Made by a program: the position numbers and the translations under genes
Notes under the pieces: model-generated
What the model saw: only the letters and a program-made list of their open reading frames with translations
Told to the model about the DNA's origin: nothing
Database searches by the model: none
Shown here: positions 7,637-17,799 of the stretch, one piece after another
Layout of the letters: each line of letters starts with the position of its first letter
Numbering within the stretch: the stretch's first letter is position 1
Origin: Dyella sp. C9
Lineage (GTDB): Bacteria; Pseudomonadota; Gammaproteobacteria; Xanthomonadales; Rhodanobacteraceae
Length of the DNA stretch: 64,000 bases
Assembly: GCF_003332825.1 (NCBI RefSeq)
Contig: NZ_QIRF01000012.1
Coordinates: forward strand, 33,004 to 97,003
Direction: 5' to 3'

Positions 7637-8557
7637 GTGGATCGCGACAGTCGCATCGACCTCAACCTGTTCCGCGTACTCGATGCCATCTACACGCACG
7701 GCGGCGTGGGCGCGGCGGCGCGCGCCCTGCACCTCACCCAGCCGGCGGTGACCCATGCACTGGGACGCCTGCGTGACCAACTGGGTGATCCGTTGTTCGT
7801 GCGCCAGGGCAACCGCCTGCTGCCCACCGACAAGACGCAGGCGATGATGCCGGCGGTGCAGGCGCACCTGAAAGGATTGCTGGCCAGTACCCACGCGCAG
7901 TCGCGCTTCGACGCGGCGCAATTGCAGATGGAGTTCGTGATCGGCTTTCGCGACATCCTCGAGTCCATCGTGCTGCCCGGCCTGATGGCGAGCATCGGCC
8001 ACGAGGCGCCGGGCGTGCGCGTGGTCAGCCGGCGCGTGGCGGCCGATGAGATGGAGCGCGAACTGGCGGCGGGAACGCTCGACCTGGTGGTGGATCGCCC
8101 CTGGCGCGCGGGGCCGCGCATCGCGCATCGGCACCTGCTGGACGAGACGCTCGCCGTGGTGATGCGCAAGCGGCATCCGCTGGCGCGCCAGCTGCGTCGC
8201 GCCGACTACCTCGGCGCGCGGCACGTCACGGTCTCGCCGCTGGGCGAGTCCAATGCGCTGGATCTGCTGCTGGGCCAGAGCGGCATGTTCCGCGAGGTGC
8301 GCATGGTCTGCCAGCACTATTTCTCCGCCTGCCAGATCGCCGCCGCCACCGACCTGCTGCTCACCGTGCCCAGGACCTATGCCGACCAGTTGGCGAGCCT
8401 GTTGCCCGTGGTGGTGCGGCCCTTGCCGATCCAGCTCAAGGCCTTTTCCATTCGCGCTTACTGGCATGCGTCGAAGGATGGAGACCAGGCGCATCGCTGG
8501 TTTCGTGAACGTCTCGTCAAGTCGGTGACCGATGCCATGGGCCCGACGCGAAGCTGA
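7637..8557 (+). CDS. LysR-family transcriptional regulator
   Basis: A 306-aa LysR regulator. The N-terminal helix-turn-helix spans about residues 7-66, with the signature AARALHLTQPAVTHALGRL and then LGDPLFVRQGN; the rest is the periplasmic-binding-protein-like effector domain. The start is a GTG at 7637 with GGAG seven bases upstream. It is transcribed away from the acyl-CoA dehydrogenase operon across a 127-bp gap containing a perfect dyad, the usual arrangement for a LysR regulator and its target. The effector is probably a pathway intermediate; its identity cannot be deduced. Confidence 0.9.
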   Translation: MDRDSRIDLNLFRVLDAIYTHGGVGAAARALHLTQPAVTHALGRLRDQLGDPLFVRQGNRLLPTDKTQAMMPAVQAHLKGLLASTHAQSRFDAAQLQMEFVIGFRDILESIVLPGLMASIGHEAPGVRVVSRRVAADEMERELAAGTLDLVVDRPWRAGPRIAHRHLLDETLAVVMRKRHPLARQLRRADYLGARHVTVSPLGESNALDLLLGQSGMFREVRMVCQHYFSACQIAAATDLLLTVPRTYADQLASLLPVVVRPLPIQLKAFSIRAYWHASKDGDQAHRWFRERLVKSVTDAMGPTRS

Positions 8558-8687
8558 CTTGCGGGTGACAGGTGTGCGGGCGCACGATGCTGCAATCATG
8601 GGCGGTACGCCCGTGCAGCACGCATCACGATGAGCACAGGATGGCTCCGGCCCTGCTGCCGGCGCGCCCCTTTACGAGGTGTCTGGC

Positions 8688-10358
8688 ATGTCCGATCCGT
8701 CGCCCGAAGTCGTGTACGACCCCACCGATCCGATGAACCGCAAGGAGCAGATGTTCCCGCGGCTCAGTCCCGCGATGGTCCAGCGCATCGCCGCCTATGG
8801 CGATGAGGAGTTCGTGCCCGCCGGCACCGTGCTGTTCCAGCGGGGCCAGCGCGGCGTGGATTTTTTCCTGGTGCTGGATGGGTTGATCGAAGTGTTCGAC
8901 CAGGATATCCACGGCCAGATGACCGTCTTCACCATGCACGGCCCTCGCCAGTTCAGCGGCGAGATGAACCTGTTCAACCTGCGCGGTGTCCTCGCTTCGG
9001 CGCGGGTGGCCGTGGACAGTCGCGTGGTGCGGATACACCAGGAGGCATTCCGTCGCATGGTGGCTGCCGAAGCGGATATCAGCGAGATCATCATGCGCGC
9101 GTTCATCCTGCGCCGGGTTGGCCTGATCCGCATGGGCTATGGCGGGGTGGTGCTGGTAGGGCCGGGGCATAGCGCCGACACGTTGCGCATCGAGCGCTTC
9201 CTGGTGCGCAATGGCTATCCACACCGCTTGATCGACACCGAGGTGGATCCCGAGGCTGGCGGCTTCATCGAGGCCTTCCAGCTGCGCCGCGAACAGTTGC
9301 CGGTGATCATCTGCCCGGAGCGTTGCTTCCTTCAAAACCCCAGCACCAGCGAGCTGGCCGATGAGCTGGGCCTCACCGAAGTGATCGATCCCCAGCACGT
9401 GTACGACGTGGCGGTGGTGGGCGCGGGGCCGGCGGGGCTGGCTGCCGCGGTGTATGCCGCGTCCGAGGGGCTGTCGACGATCGTAGTCGAAGGCCTCGCC
9501 CCGGGTGGACAGGCCGGCACCTCGTCGAAGATCGAGAACTACCTGGGTTTCCCCACGGGCATCTCGGGCCAGGCCCTGGCTGGCCGGGCGCAGGCGCAGG
9601 CGCAGAAGTTCGGTGCCAGGCTGGCCGTGTCGCGGCAGGCGGCCAGCGTCGATTGTTCGGCCCGGCCTTATCACCTGCGCCTCGACGATGGGCAGGGCAT
9701 CACCGCGCGCGTGGTGATCGTGGCCAGCGGGGCACGCTATCGCAAGCTCGATGTGCCCGGCTACGCGCGCTACGAAGGCGAGGGTATCCACTACGCCGCG
9801 ACGGCGATGGAAGGCCAGCTGTGCGCCAACGAGGAAGTGGTGGTGGTGGGCGGCGGCAACTCCGCCGGACAGGCCGCGGTGTTCCTGTCGGGCATCGCTG
9901 CGCATGTGCACATGCTGGTGCGCTCGGGTGGCCTTGCGGCGACCATGTCCGACTACCTCGTGCAGCGCATCGCGCGCTCATCGGCCATCACGCTTTACAC
10001 GCGCAGCGAAGTGGTGGAGCTGGAAGGCGACGAACGCCTGCGCGAGGTGAGCTGGCGGCATCGCGATTCGGGCGAGCTGACCACCCGCCACATCGGCAAC
10101 ATGTTCGTGATGATCGGCGCGGAGCCGAACACCGATTGGCTGCGGGATTGCCTGGCCCTCGACGACCACGGTTTCGTGCTGACCGGACGCTGCGCGGAAG
10201 GGCACTTGCTGGAGTCGCCGTATGCGACCACGTTGCCGGGCATCTTCGCCGTGGGCGACGTGCGCGCCGGTTCGGTCAAACGCGTGGCCTCGAGCGTGGG
10301 CGAGGGGTCGGTGGTGATCCAGGCCGTGCATCGCTACCTGCATCCCGAGGCGGGTTGA
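8688..10358 (+). CDS. Cyclic-nucleotide-binding / thioredoxin-reductase-like FAD oxidoreductase fusion
   Basis: A 556-aa protein of three parts. Residues about 25-140 form a Crp-type cNMP-binding domain ([20 protein letters not shown]). Residues about 145-235 resemble a thioredoxin/glutaredoxin fold without the N-terminal CxxC. From residue 240 there is a thioredoxin-reductase-like flavoprotein with the FAD motif [16 protein letters not shown], the NAD(P)H motif [10 protein letters not shown] near 383, and a C-terminal GIFAVGDVR block. Where thioredoxin reductase has its redox-active CATC (near residue 367) this protein reads HYAATAMEG, so normal dithiol chemistry is impossible there. The ATG at 8688 is preferred over an upstream GTG because GAGG sits eight bases before it. 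Likely a ligand-gated NAD(P)H oxidase or reductase of unknown acceptor; it stands alone. Confidence 0.82.
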   Translation: MSDPSPEVVYDPTDPMNRKEQMFPRLSPAMVQRIAAYGDEEFVPAGTVLFQRGQRGVDFFLVLDGLIEVFDQDIHGQMTVFTMHGPRQFSGEMNLFNLRGVLASARVAVDSRVVRIHQEAFRRMVAAEADISEIIMRAFILRRVGLIRMGYGGVVLVGPGHSADTLRIERFLVRNGYPHRLIDTEVDPEAGGFIEAFQLRREQLPVIICPERCFLQNPSTSELADELGLTEVIDPQHVYDVAVVGAGPAGLAAAVYAASEGLSTIVVEGLAPGGQAGTSSKIENYLGFPTGISGQALAGRAQAQAQKFGARLAVSRQAASVDCSARPYHLRLDDGQGITARVVIVASGARYRKLDVPGYARYEGEGIHYAATAMEGQLCANEEVVVVGGGNSAGQAAVFLSGIAAHVHMLVRSGGLAATMSDYLVQRIARSSAITLYTRSEVVELEGDERLREVSWRHRDSGELTTRHIGNMFVMIGAEPNTDWLRDCLALDDHGFVLTGRCAEGHLLESPYATTLPGIFAVGDVRAGSVKRVASSVGEGSVVIQAVHRYLHPEAG

Positions 10359-10492
10359 GTGGCGTTGCGCGTTACGGCGGCGACTGCAATGACGGCAGAA
10401 TAGCGTCCCATCCGCCGATTCCCGGGTTGTCCACATGCGTCCTTGTCCACGATTCGCCCCAGCGTCCGTCTCCGCTGATGGAGTGCGCGCGC

Positions 10493-11314
10493 ATGGCTGA
10501 GGTGCGACAGGCGCTGGCAGAGGCGACGGCTGAACTCGGTGATCGCCTTGAGGCCGAGTTGCTGCTGGTCCATGTGCTCGGCAAGCCGCGCAGCTGGTTG
10601 ATCGCGCACGCCGACGACGTGCTTGCGGCTCTCGAGGGGGATGCTTACCGGGCGCTGGTGCAGCGGCGGCGTGCGGGCGAGCCGGTGGCCTATATCACCG
10701 GTCAACGTGGGTTCTGGTCGCTGGAACTGGAAGTCACGCCTGCCACCTTGATTCCACGCCCGGAGACCGAGCTGCTGGTGGAACTGGCGCTGGCACGGGC
10801 TGCGCCACAGGTACGCATCGCCGACCTGGGCACGGGGAGCGGGGCGATCGCGCTGGCGCTCGCCCGAGAATTGCCTCGCGCCCAACTGGTCGCCACCGAT
10901 GCCAGCGCCGACGCACTCGCCGTGGCACGTCGCAACGCGGTGCGACTGAACCTGCGCAACGTGAACTTTGCGCACGGCGACTGGTTGGCCGCACTGGACG
11001 GGCAGCGATTCAACCTGATCGTGTCGAATCCGCCCTACATCGAGGCCGGCGATCCGCACCTGGGGCAGGGCGATTTGCGCTTCGAGCCGGCCAGTGCGTT
11101 GGCCTCGGGCATCGACGGACTGGACGACATCCGTCGCATCGTGGCGCAGGCGCGTTTGCATCTGGAGCCGGGTGGATGGCTGCTGATGGAGCATGGCTGG
11201 AACCAGGGCGAGGCCGTGCGCGCCGTGCTGAAGGGCGCTGGCTACCGGGAGGTATTCACTGCCCGGGACCTGGAGCAGCGCGATCGCGTCAGCGGCGGCG
11301 TCTGGCCAGGCTGA
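10493..11314 (+). CDS. prmC: Release factor glutamine methyltransferase PrmC (HemK)
   Basis: A 273-aa S-adenosylmethionine-dependent methyltransferase that methylates the glutamine of the GGQ motif in peptide-chain release factors RF1/RF2. The family hallmarks are visible: an N-terminal helical domain, [14 protein letters not shown], the SAM loop [16 protein letters not shown] and the catalytic NPPY ([13 protein letters not shown]). The ATG at 10493 has GGAG nine bases upstream; another in-frame ATG five codons earlier lacks one. In many genomes prmC follows prfA; here no release-factor gene is adjacent. The next gene, a TonB-dependent receptor, starts about 150 bp downstream and looks unrelated. 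Confidence 0.92.
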   Translation: MAEVRQALAEATAELGDRLEAELLLVHVLGKPRSWLIAHADDVLAALEGDAYRALVQRRRAGEPVAYITGQRGFWSLELEVTPATLIPRPETELLVELALARAAPQVRIADLGTGSGAIALALARELPRAQLVATDASADALAVARRNAVRLNLRNVNFAHGDWLAALDGQRFNLIVSNPPYIEAGDPHLGQGDLRFEPASALASGIDGLDDIRRIVAQARLHLEPGGWLLMEHGWNQGEAVRAVLKGAGYREVFTARDLEQRDRVSGGVWPG

Positions 11315-11463
11315 GCGCCGGGCGAAAGCTGCGCATCGCTGAACGCGCGGATCCGGCGCTTCGGCGACTTCCCGGCAGCGGCGTAGACTGGTCACGTTAC
11401 GAGCTAGGGGCCCGGTTACTGGCGTCCCTCCGGGCCTCCGCCACCGAGTGTGGGAGAGCCGTC

Positions 11464-13797
11464 ATGCCCGTGCGAGAGTGTGGATCGCGTCGCGCCCCGT
11501 CCCTCATCGCTGCCCAGGGTGTGATGCTGGGGCTTGTACTGGGTTGTCCGGCGGCCCCGGCGGGCGCACAGGCCGCGGCGCCGTCACAGCCTGCGTCCCC
11601 AGCCACGGCGGCCGCGCCGGCTACAATACGACCTCCGCAGCGCAACACCGTCACGCTGGGCGAGGTAGTGGTCACCGCCAATCGCCGGCCGGAGTTGTCA
11701 CGCGAAGTGCCGATGCATGTCGACGTCGTGCCGGCCGAATCATTGCAGCAGATCGGCGCCAAGACGCTCAACGACTATGTCTCCTACCAGCCCGGGGTGT
11801 TCTTCGCCACGCAGGGTGGCACCGGCCAGGGCGAGCTGGTGATGCGAGGCGTGTCCACCGGCAACCAGACCAGTCCGACCGTATCGCTCTACATCGATGA
11901 CGTACCCGTGGGCGGGAGCACGGTCTACGCCGCATCGGCGACCTTCCTGCTCGACCCGGTGCTGCTCGATCTGGATCACATCGAGTACCTGTATGGTCCG
12001 CAGGGCACGCTTTACGGCGCAGGTTCCATGGGGGGCCTGGTGAAGTATGTGACGCGTCCGCCGGATGCCGGCGGCGTATCAGGATCGTTCGGCGCGGACA
12101 TTTCCCATACCGAGCACGGCGGCATGAACTACACCGAGCGCGGCACGTTGAACATGCCGCTGGTGAAGGATGTCGCCGCATTGCGCTTGAGCGTGGTGGA
12201 CGAGCACACCGCCGGGGTGTACGACGCCGTCGGCCCGGTGGCGGCGGGTGGCGCCGATCGCACGCATACGCAGGGGCTGCGCGCTGAACTGCAGGTCACC
12301 CCTACCGACCGGCTCAGCATCAACCTGAGCGGCACGGCGCAGCGCATCGCCGCGGATGGCTTGTCGATGGCCGACTACAACCTGCAGGGCCAGCCCATCT
12401 CGGGCGGGCCGTACAATCGGGAGCTCAACCATCGCGAGCCATTCACGCAGACCCTTGAGCTTTATTCGCTGCGCGTCGGCTACGACTTCGGCTGGGCTAC
12501 GCTGAACTGGATCAGCGCCTACCAGGACTTCGAAAACCACAGTGTGCAGGACTACCCCAACGGCTTCCTGGACCTGCTCAACGAACTGGGTCCTGAGCTG
12601 GGCGTCGAGCAGCCGCTGAGCGACCTGTACGTTGACTCGGTCTATGACGTGCACAAGGCCACGCAGGAGATCCGCCTCACCTCGCCCAAGGGCGACCGCT
12701 TCGACTGGCTGGCCGGGCTGTGGCTCAACCGGGAGGACGTCTGGGCCAACTATGGGCTGCTCGGCGACAACCTCGGGGCGCCTGGCCAGACCTACCTGAT
12801 CAGCCAGGCCAACAGCTCGCGCTTCGATGAATATGCCGGCTACGGCGACCTGACCTGGCACCTGGTGCCGACGCTGGACCTTTCGGCCGGCGTGCGAGCC
12901 AGCGGCGACAGCCAGCGGCTGTCGAGCCAGCAGCAGGGGCCGGTGGCGGGCAGCCCGGGCGGATTCCGCCTGGCCACGCACAACTCCGATACCACCGAGA
13001 TGCTCACCGCGACCTATCGGCCGGATGACAGCCACAGCTATTACCTGCGGGCGTCCACCGGTTATCGGCCGGGGGGCCTGCAGGCGCCGCTGCTGACCAG
13101 CGTGCTGGGACCGGTGCCGGCGGCGCCTTCCGATACCTTCGGGTCGGACAAGTTGCAGAGCTACGAGCTGGGCTACAAGGGCAGCCATCTGGACGGTCAT
13201 CTGGACATCGGCGCGGATGTCTATGACATCGAGTGGCACAACCTGCAGCTGTTCACCTACACGCTGGGGAACACCATCATCCAGAATGCGGGCGACGCGC
13301 GGGTAAACGGCCTTGAGGCGAACGCCCGATACCAGAACGGTCCCTGGAACCTGCGTGCGTCATGGGCCTATACCTACGCCCGGACCCTCGATGCCGACGA
13401 GGAGATCGGCATCGCCAAAGGCGCGCCGTTGCCGTATTCGGCGCGCAGTGCCGGCACGTTGGCGGCAAGGTACCAGTTCGAGCTCGGCGGTTATGGCGCC
13501 TATGCGGGGGCCACGGAGCGCCTGTCCAGTTCGCGTCATGCCGGGTTCGAGGGCGATGCCAGCGATCCGGATTTTCACCTGCCGGGCTTTGGCCTGCTCG
13601 ACCTCAATACCGGCGTAAGCCTTGCGCATGGGGTCGCGGTGGACGTCTATATGCGCAACGCGTTGAATCGTCGCGTGGCGATCGGCACGCTCAACGCGCA
13701 GGCCATCGACTTTCTTGCCGCGCTAGGCGGCCCCATGCTGGTGCAGCAGTCCACGCCACGCACCATCGGCGTCTCGTTCAACGTACCGTTCCAGTAA
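11464..13797 (+). CDS. TonB-dependent outer-membrane receptor
   Basis: A 777-aa TonB-dependent receptor. An N-terminal signal region (ending near GAQAAAPSQ) leads into TVTLGEVVVTANRR, a TonB-box-like segment, then the plug domain (LNDYVSYQPGVFF, DDVPVGGSTVY, GPQGTLYGAGSMGGLV) and a large beta-barrel with periodic aromatic residues, ending in VSFNVPFQ. The ATG at 11464 follows GGGAGAG by five bases. The branch resembles receptors often found for siderophores or other bulky ligands in Xanthomonadales, but the substrate is not predictable. No transporter or regulator gene is adjacent; it faces dxs across a hairpin. Confidence 0.9.
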   Translation: MPVRECGSRRAPSLIAAQGVMLGLVLGCPAAPAGAQAAAPSQPASPATAAAPATIRPPQRNTVTLGEVVVTANRRPELSREVPMHVDVVPAESLQQIGAKTLNDYVSYQPGVFFATQGGTGQGELVMRGVSTGNQTSPTVSLYIDDVPVGGSTVYAASATFLLDPVLLDLDHIEYLYGPQGTLYGAGSMGGLVKYVTRPPDAGGVSGSFGADISHTEHGGMNYTERGTLNMPLVKDVAALRLSVVDEHTAGVYDAVGPVAAGGADRTHTQGLRAELQVTPTDRLSINLSGTAQRIAADGLSMADYNLQGQPISGGPYNRELNHREPFTQTLELYSLRVGYDFGWATLNWISAYQDFENHSVQDYPNGFLDLLNELGPELGVEQPLSDLYVDSVYDVHKATQEIRLTSPKGDRFDWLAGLWLNREDVWANYGLLGDNLGAPGQTYLISQANSSRFDEYAGYGDLTWHLVPTLDLSAGVRASGDSQRLSSQQQGPVAGSPGGFRLATHNSDTTEMLTATYRPDDSHSYYLRASTGYRPGGLQAPLLTSVLGPVPAAPSDTFGSDKLQSYELGYKGSHLDGHLDIGADVYDIEWHNLQLFTYTLGNTIIQNAGDARVNGLEANARYQNGPWNLRASWAYTYARTLDADEEIGIAKGAPLPYSARSAGTLAARYQFELGGYGAYAGATERLSSSRHAGFEGDASDPDFHLPGFGLLDLNTGVSLAHGVAVDVYMRNALNRRVAIGTLNAQAIDFLAALGGPMLVQQSTPRTIGVSFNVPFQ

Positions 13798-13801
13798 AGC
13801 G

Positions 13802-13822
13802 GGGCGGCGTGTTGCGCCGCCC
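13802..13822. terminator. Hairpin between convergent TonB receptor and dxs genes
   Basis: GGGCGGCG-TGTTG-CGCCGCCC is a perfect 8-bp stem with a 5-base loop filling the 31-bp space between two convergent genes. There is no T-tract on either side, so it may act as a pausing or mRNA-end hairpin rather than a classical intrinsic terminator. Confidence 0.5.
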
Positions 13823-13828
13823 GCCGGG

Positions 13829-15730
13829 TCAGGCGGTGACCTGGTTGAGCGAGGCCGCCAGGTGCGGGAAGCGCGCGCGGATCGCCCGTCGGATGCTGGG
13901 CAGGTCCAGGCCGGCCATGGTCAGCACTTCGTCGCGGCTGCCGTGCTCGAGGTACTCGTCGGGCAGGCCCAGGTGCAGGATCGGCTTGACGATGCCGTGC
14001 GCGGCCAGGCACTCGGCCACGCCGCTGCCGGCGCCGCCGGCGATGGCATTGTCTTCCAGCGTCACGAAAGCCTCGTGGGTGCGTGCCAGTTCGAGGATCA
14101 TCTCCTCGTCCAGCGGCTTCACGAAGCGCATGTTGACCAGGGTGGCGTCCAGCTCGGCAGCGATCTCGGTGGCCGGCGCCAGCATGGCGCCGAAGCTGAG
14201 CAGGGCCAGGCCGTGCCCGCGACGCCGCAGCTCGGCCTTGCCGATCGGCAGCGTTTCCAGCTCCTGCTGCAGCGGCACGCCCAGGCCGGTGCCGCGCGGG
14301 TAGCGAATGGCGGCAGGGCCAGGATGCTGGAAGCCGGTGGTGAGCATCATTCGGCATTCGTTCTCGTCCGCCGGCGCCATGATCACCATGTGCGGCAGGC
14401 AGCGCAGGTACGACAGGTCGAAGCTGCCCGAATGGGTGGCGCCGTCCGGGCCGACCACGCCGGCGCGGTCGATCGCGAAAGTCACGTCCAGGTTCTGCAG
14501 CGACACGTCGTGGATGGCCTGGTCGTAGGCGCGCTGCAGGAAGGTGGAGTAGATCGCCACCACTGGCTTGGCGCCTTCGCAGGCCATGCCGGCCGCGAGC
14601 GTCACCGCGTGCTGCTCGGCGATCGCCACGTCGAAGTAGCGTTGCGGGTATTCCTTGGAGAAACGCACCAGGCCCGAGCCTTCGCGCATCGCCGGGGTAA
14701 TGCCCAGCAAGCGCTCGTCGGCGGCGGCCATGTCGCACAGCCAGTCGCTGAATACATCGGTGTAGGTGGGCTTGGACGGGCCGGACTTCTTCACCAGGCC
14801 GGCCTGTGGGTCGAACGGACCCACCGCGTGGTATTCGATCTGCGCCTGTTCGGCCGGGGCGTAGCCCTTGCCCTTGGTGGTGATCACGTGCAGCAGCTGC
14901 GGACCGGGCAGCTCCTTGACCGTGCGCAGCGCAGCGAGCAGCTGCGGGAGGTTGTGGCCGTCGATCGGGCCGGTGTAATGGAAGCCCAGTTCCTCGAACA
15001 GCGTGCTGGGTGGCACTACGAAACCCTTGGCGTGCTCTTCCCAGCGCTTGAAGAAGCGGCCGAACAGCGACTGCTTGGGAATGGCGCGCTTGGCGCGCTC
15101 GCGCCACTGGTTGAGCGTGCGGCTGGACATGGCGCGCGCGGCCATCTTGGTCAGCGCGCCCACGTTCTCGCTGATCGACATGCCGTTGTCGTTGAACACC
15201 ACCAGCATGTTCGGCTCCACGTCGCCGCCGTGGTTCAGCGCCTCGAAGGCCATGCCGGCGGTCATCGCGCCGTCGCCGATCACGGCGACGAACTTGCGCG
15301 GGTCGCCCTTGCGCTGGGCGGCGATGGCCATGCCCAGTGCCGCCGAGATCGAGGTGGAGGAGTGGCCGACCCCGAAGGTGTCGTACTCGCTTTCCTCGCG
15401 GCGGGGGAACGGCGCCAGGCCGTCCTTCTTCTTGATGGTGGTGATGCGGTCGCGGCGGCCGGTGAGGATCTTGTGCGGGTAGCACTGGTGGCCCACGTCC
15501 CAGACGAGGCGGTCGGTCGGGGTGTCGAACACGTGGTGCAGGGCCACGGTCAGTTCCACCACGCCCAGGCCGGCGCCGAAATGGCCGCCGGAGCTGGCCA
15601 CGGCCTCGATCAGGTACTGGCGCAATTCGTCGGCGACGGCAGTGAGCTCATCGTCCGGGATGCGGCGCAGGTCGGCTGGCGTCTCGATGTTCGCCAGGTG
15701 GGGGAAGCGGGACAGGTCGGTCATTGGCAT
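13829..15730 (-). CDS. dxs: 1-deoxy-D-xylulose-5-phosphate synthase
   Basis: A 633-aa thiamine-diphosphate enzyme that condenses pyruvate with glyceraldehyde 3-phosphate, the first step of the MEP isoprenoid pathway. Family motifs are intact: [33 protein letters not shown], the ThDP/Mg motif [16 protein letters not shown], and [13 protein letters not shown] in the pyrimidine domain; length is normal. The start is taken at the ATG at 15730 (MPMTDLSRF), which aligns with family N-termini; no strong ribosome-binding site is visible and the frame extends upstream without a stop to 16009. It is followed on the same strand by nothing and faces the TonB receptor gene. Confidence 0.95.
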   Translation of the reverse strand: MPMTDLSRFPHLANIETPADLRRIPDDELTAVADELRQYLIEAVASSGGHFGAGLGVVELTVALHHVFDTPTDRLVWDVGHQCYPHKILTGRRDRITTIKKKDGLAPFPRREESEYDTFGVGHSSTSISAALGMAIAAQRKGDPRKFVAVIGDGAMTAGMAFEALNHGGDVEPNMLVVFNDNGMSISENVGALTKMAARAMSSRTLNQWRERAKRAIPKQSLFGRFFKRWEEHAKGFVVPPSTLFEELGFHYTGPIDGHNLPQLLAALRTVKELPGPQLLHVITTKGKGYAPAEQAQIEYHAVGPFDPQAGLVKKSGPSKPTYTDVFSDWLCDMAAADERLLGITPAMREGSGLVRFSKEYPQRYFDVAIAEQHAVTLAAGMACEGAKPVVAIYSTFLQRAYDQAIHDVSLQNLDVTFAIDRAGVVGPDGATHSGSFDLSYLRCLPHMVIMAPADENECRMMLTTGFQHPGPAAIRYPRGTGLGVPLQQELETLPIGKAELRRRGHGLALLSFGAMLAPATEIAAELDATLVNMRFVKPLDEEMILELARTHEAFVTLEDNAIAGGAGSGVAECLAAHGIVKPILHLGLPDEYLEHGSRDEVLTMAGLDLPSIRRAIRARFPHLAASLNQVTA

Positions 15731-15980
15731 ATTGTTGGCCCAGCGGAAGGGCGGGGCAAGGGCGGCAGGGTGAAAACCTGCGGATGAACGGCAGCTTGCA
15801 TACCCCGAAGGGCGCCACACCGCGCTGATGCGGGCTGCGCGAGCCGCGTGGGCACCGATAGTCAGCCGGCCTTCCCGCGCCGCAGCGGTGCCGTGGCGCG
15901 CCGCCCCTGGCCCCGCCCGCCAGCCGTGGTGTCGGCGTGGCCCGATCCTGGGAGACGCCGGCGCCCGGATGGCCGTGTGC

Positions 15981-16586
15981 TCAGGACGCCATCTGCGCCC
16001 GGCGGTCACGAGGCAGGTGATTGACCAGGAACTCCATCTGGTCGACCAGGATGTTGCGGTTGGAGAGGATCAGGTGCTCCACCCAACTGGGCCGGTAGGG
16101 CACGGCCAGCAGCGGCATGTTGGCCTGCTGCGGGGTGCGGTTGGCCTTCTTCAGGTTGCAGGCGAGACAGGCGCTGACCACGTTCTCCCAGGTGTCCTTG
16201 CCACGCTTGGAGATCGGCAGCACATGGTCGCGGGTGAGTTCGCCGCGGCTGAAGCGCTCCCCGCAATACAGGCAAAGGTAGCGGTCGCGGGCGAACAGCG
16301 CGGTATTGGTGAGCGCCGGCGAGGGATCGATCGCATGGTCGCGGCAGTGGCCGGTGCTGGCGATGATCGGGTGCAGGGACAGGATGCTCTGTACCCCGCT
16401 GATGCGGTTGTGGCCGCCGTGTACGGTGAGGCACGGGTCGCCCAGGGTCCAGGCCACGGCCTCACGGACGTAGAGGCAGACGGCTTCCTGCCAGCTGATC
16501 CAGTCGAGAATGCGGCCAGCGGCGTCCAGCGAGAGCACGCGAGTCGAATGCAGGTCGACGACGCGGCCAGGTACTTCCATCAGCAT
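15981..16586 (-). CDS. HNH endonuclease
   Basis: A 201-aa HNH nuclease of the HNH_5 type. The core has one CxxC (CLYCGERF), then [29 protein letters not shown] with the catalytic His and a second CxxC, together forming a zinc-supported beta-beta-alpha-metal fold. The ATG at 16586 is selected because AAGGA is nine bases upstream; the frame extends 32 codons further into the sapC promoter region. Stand-alone proteins of this type are common in Xanthomonadales and no methylase or phage gene is nearby, so this is probably a chromosomal nuclease of unknown target rather than part of a restriction system. Confidence 0.85.
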   Translation of the reverse strand: MLMEVPGRVVDLHSTRVLSLDAAGRILDWISWQEAVCLYVREAVAWTLGDPCLTVHGGHNRISGVQSILSLHPIIASTGHCRDHAIDPSPALTNTALFARDRYLCLYCGERFSRGELTRDHVLPISKRGKDTWENVVSACLACNLKKANRTPQQANMPLLAVPYRPSWVEHLILSNRNILVDQMEFLVNHLPRDRRAQMAS

Positions 16587-16748
16587 GCAAAACCGTCCTT
16601 CAACCCAGGGGAGTGAACGTTCGGGCGCTGCAACGATGCTCGTAACGTGGTCAGGATAGACCAAATCGATGACAGAACACACGCAAATGGTTGTCGTGGC
16701 AGGGGGAACCTGTCGTTGACGGGGGGCTTCGCGGGGCTCGCCGGGCGC

Positions 16749-16757
16749 TGATATAGT
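16749..16757 (+). promoter_or_regulatory. Extended -10 promoter candidate for sapC
   Basis: TGATATAGT is an extended -10 element (TG-n-TATAGT) about 85 bp before the SapC start. No good -35 is seen at the usual distance, as expected for extended -10 promoters. This is the most AT-rich spot in the intergenic region. Confidence 0.4.
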
Positions 16758-16842
16758 GTCCGTTCATCTGTAGACCCGGAGCCGGGTTTGGGAGGGGTAG
16801 CCTGGGTGGCGACCCCGGCGCGGCAGGGGAGAGGTAGTAATC

Positions 16843-17607
16843 GTGGCTGAAGTTCTTTTTTATGAGCGTCCCGTTCCGCTCAACCGTACCCAGCACAAGG
16901 ATCTGCGCATCAAGCCGCTGCCGAACCTGAAGTTCGCCGGTGCAGTGCACTCGGTGCCGCTTACCGGCGTGGAGTTTCCGGCCGCTGCGCGCGATCTGCC
17001 GATCCTGTTTGGTGGCCTGACCATCGAAGAGGCCGGTCCGATGGCCCTGCTGGGCCTGCGCCAGAACGAGAACCTGTTCGTGGACGCGGATGGCCGCTGG
17101 GAAGCGAACACCTATATCCCGGCCTTCATCCGTCGCTACCCGTTCGTGCTGGCCGAGAAGCCGGTCGGTGCCGAGGGCGACGACTTCACCGTATTCCTGG
17201 ACGAAGCCTACGAAGGCTTTGGCACCGAAGAGGGTGACCGCCTGTTCAAGGAAGACGGTTCCGACACCGACATGCTCGGCAATGCCGTGAAGTTCCTGGG
17301 CGAGTTCCAGCAGCACGTGGCACGCACCCAGTGGTTCATGGAGCAGCTGCGCAAGCATGACCTTCTCGAGCCGCGCAACATTCGCCTCGAGAAGGGCGGC
17401 AAGTCGATCAACCTCAATGGCCTGTTCGTGGTCAACGAGGAAAAGCTGCGCCAGCTGGACGAGAAGACCACCCATGAGTTCCTGCGCGAAGGCGTGCTGG
17501 GCTGGATCTACGCGCACCTGCTGTCGCTGAACAACATCGACCGCGTGTCGCTGCGTCTCAGTCAGCGTGAGCAGGTTGAGGAAGCGGCTTCCGCCGTCAA
17601 GAACTGA
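16843..17607 (+). CDS. SapC family protein
   Basis: A 254-aa protein of the SapC family (named after a Campylobacter S-layer-associated protein; function poorly defined). Typical segments include LPNLKFAGAVHSVPL near the N-terminus, LLGLRQNENLFVDADG, and FIRRYPFVLAE. No signal peptide or membrane segment is visible, so a cytoplasmic location is expected. The start is the GTG at 16843, preceded by GGGGAGAGG. A strong hairpin follows the stop. In Proteobacteria SapC genes often sit near TonB receptors or tryptophan halogenases; no such partner lies directly beside it here. Confidence 0.85.
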   Translation: MAEVLFYERPVPLNRTQHKDLRIKPLPNLKFAGAVHSVPLTGVEFPAAARDLPILFGGLTIEEAGPMALLGLRQNENLFVDADGRWEANTYIPAFIRRYPFVLAEKPVGAEGDDFTVFLDEAYEGFGTEEGDRLFKEDGSDTDMLGNAVKFLGEFQQHVARTQWFMEQLRKHDLLEPRNIRLEKGGKSINLNGLFVVNEEKLRQLDEKTTHEFLREGVLGWIYAHLLSLNNIDRVSLRLSQREQVEEAASAVKN

Positions 17608-17613
17608 CGTTCG

Positions 17614-17645
17614 GGCGTCGCGGTATCGTCCGATACCGCGACGCC
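17614..17645 (+). terminator. Perfect 15-bp hairpin after sapC
   Basis: GGCGTCGCGGTATCG (17614-17628) and CGATACCGCGACGCC (17631-17645) pair perfectly around a 2-base centre, six bases after the SapC stop. There is no T-tract, so termination may depend on Rho or the hairpin may stabilise the 3' end. Confidence 0.55.
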
Positions 17646-17799
17646 ACCCCGCTGGTGCGCAAGGCACTGGCGGGCATCTCGGCAGAGGCTCGCACATGCC
17701 ACCGGCAACGCCCGGGCGATATGCTTGCCGCCGGCGGCAATCTGGCGTATCCCCCTACGTGTCCCCTGTCGTTTCGCGGTTGCCGCAAGGGGCCGCTGC

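Noticed and set aside
15981..16586. Homing endonuclease or restriction system
   Set aside because: The HNH gene has no intron, phage or methylase context; it looks like a stand-alone chromosomal nuclease.
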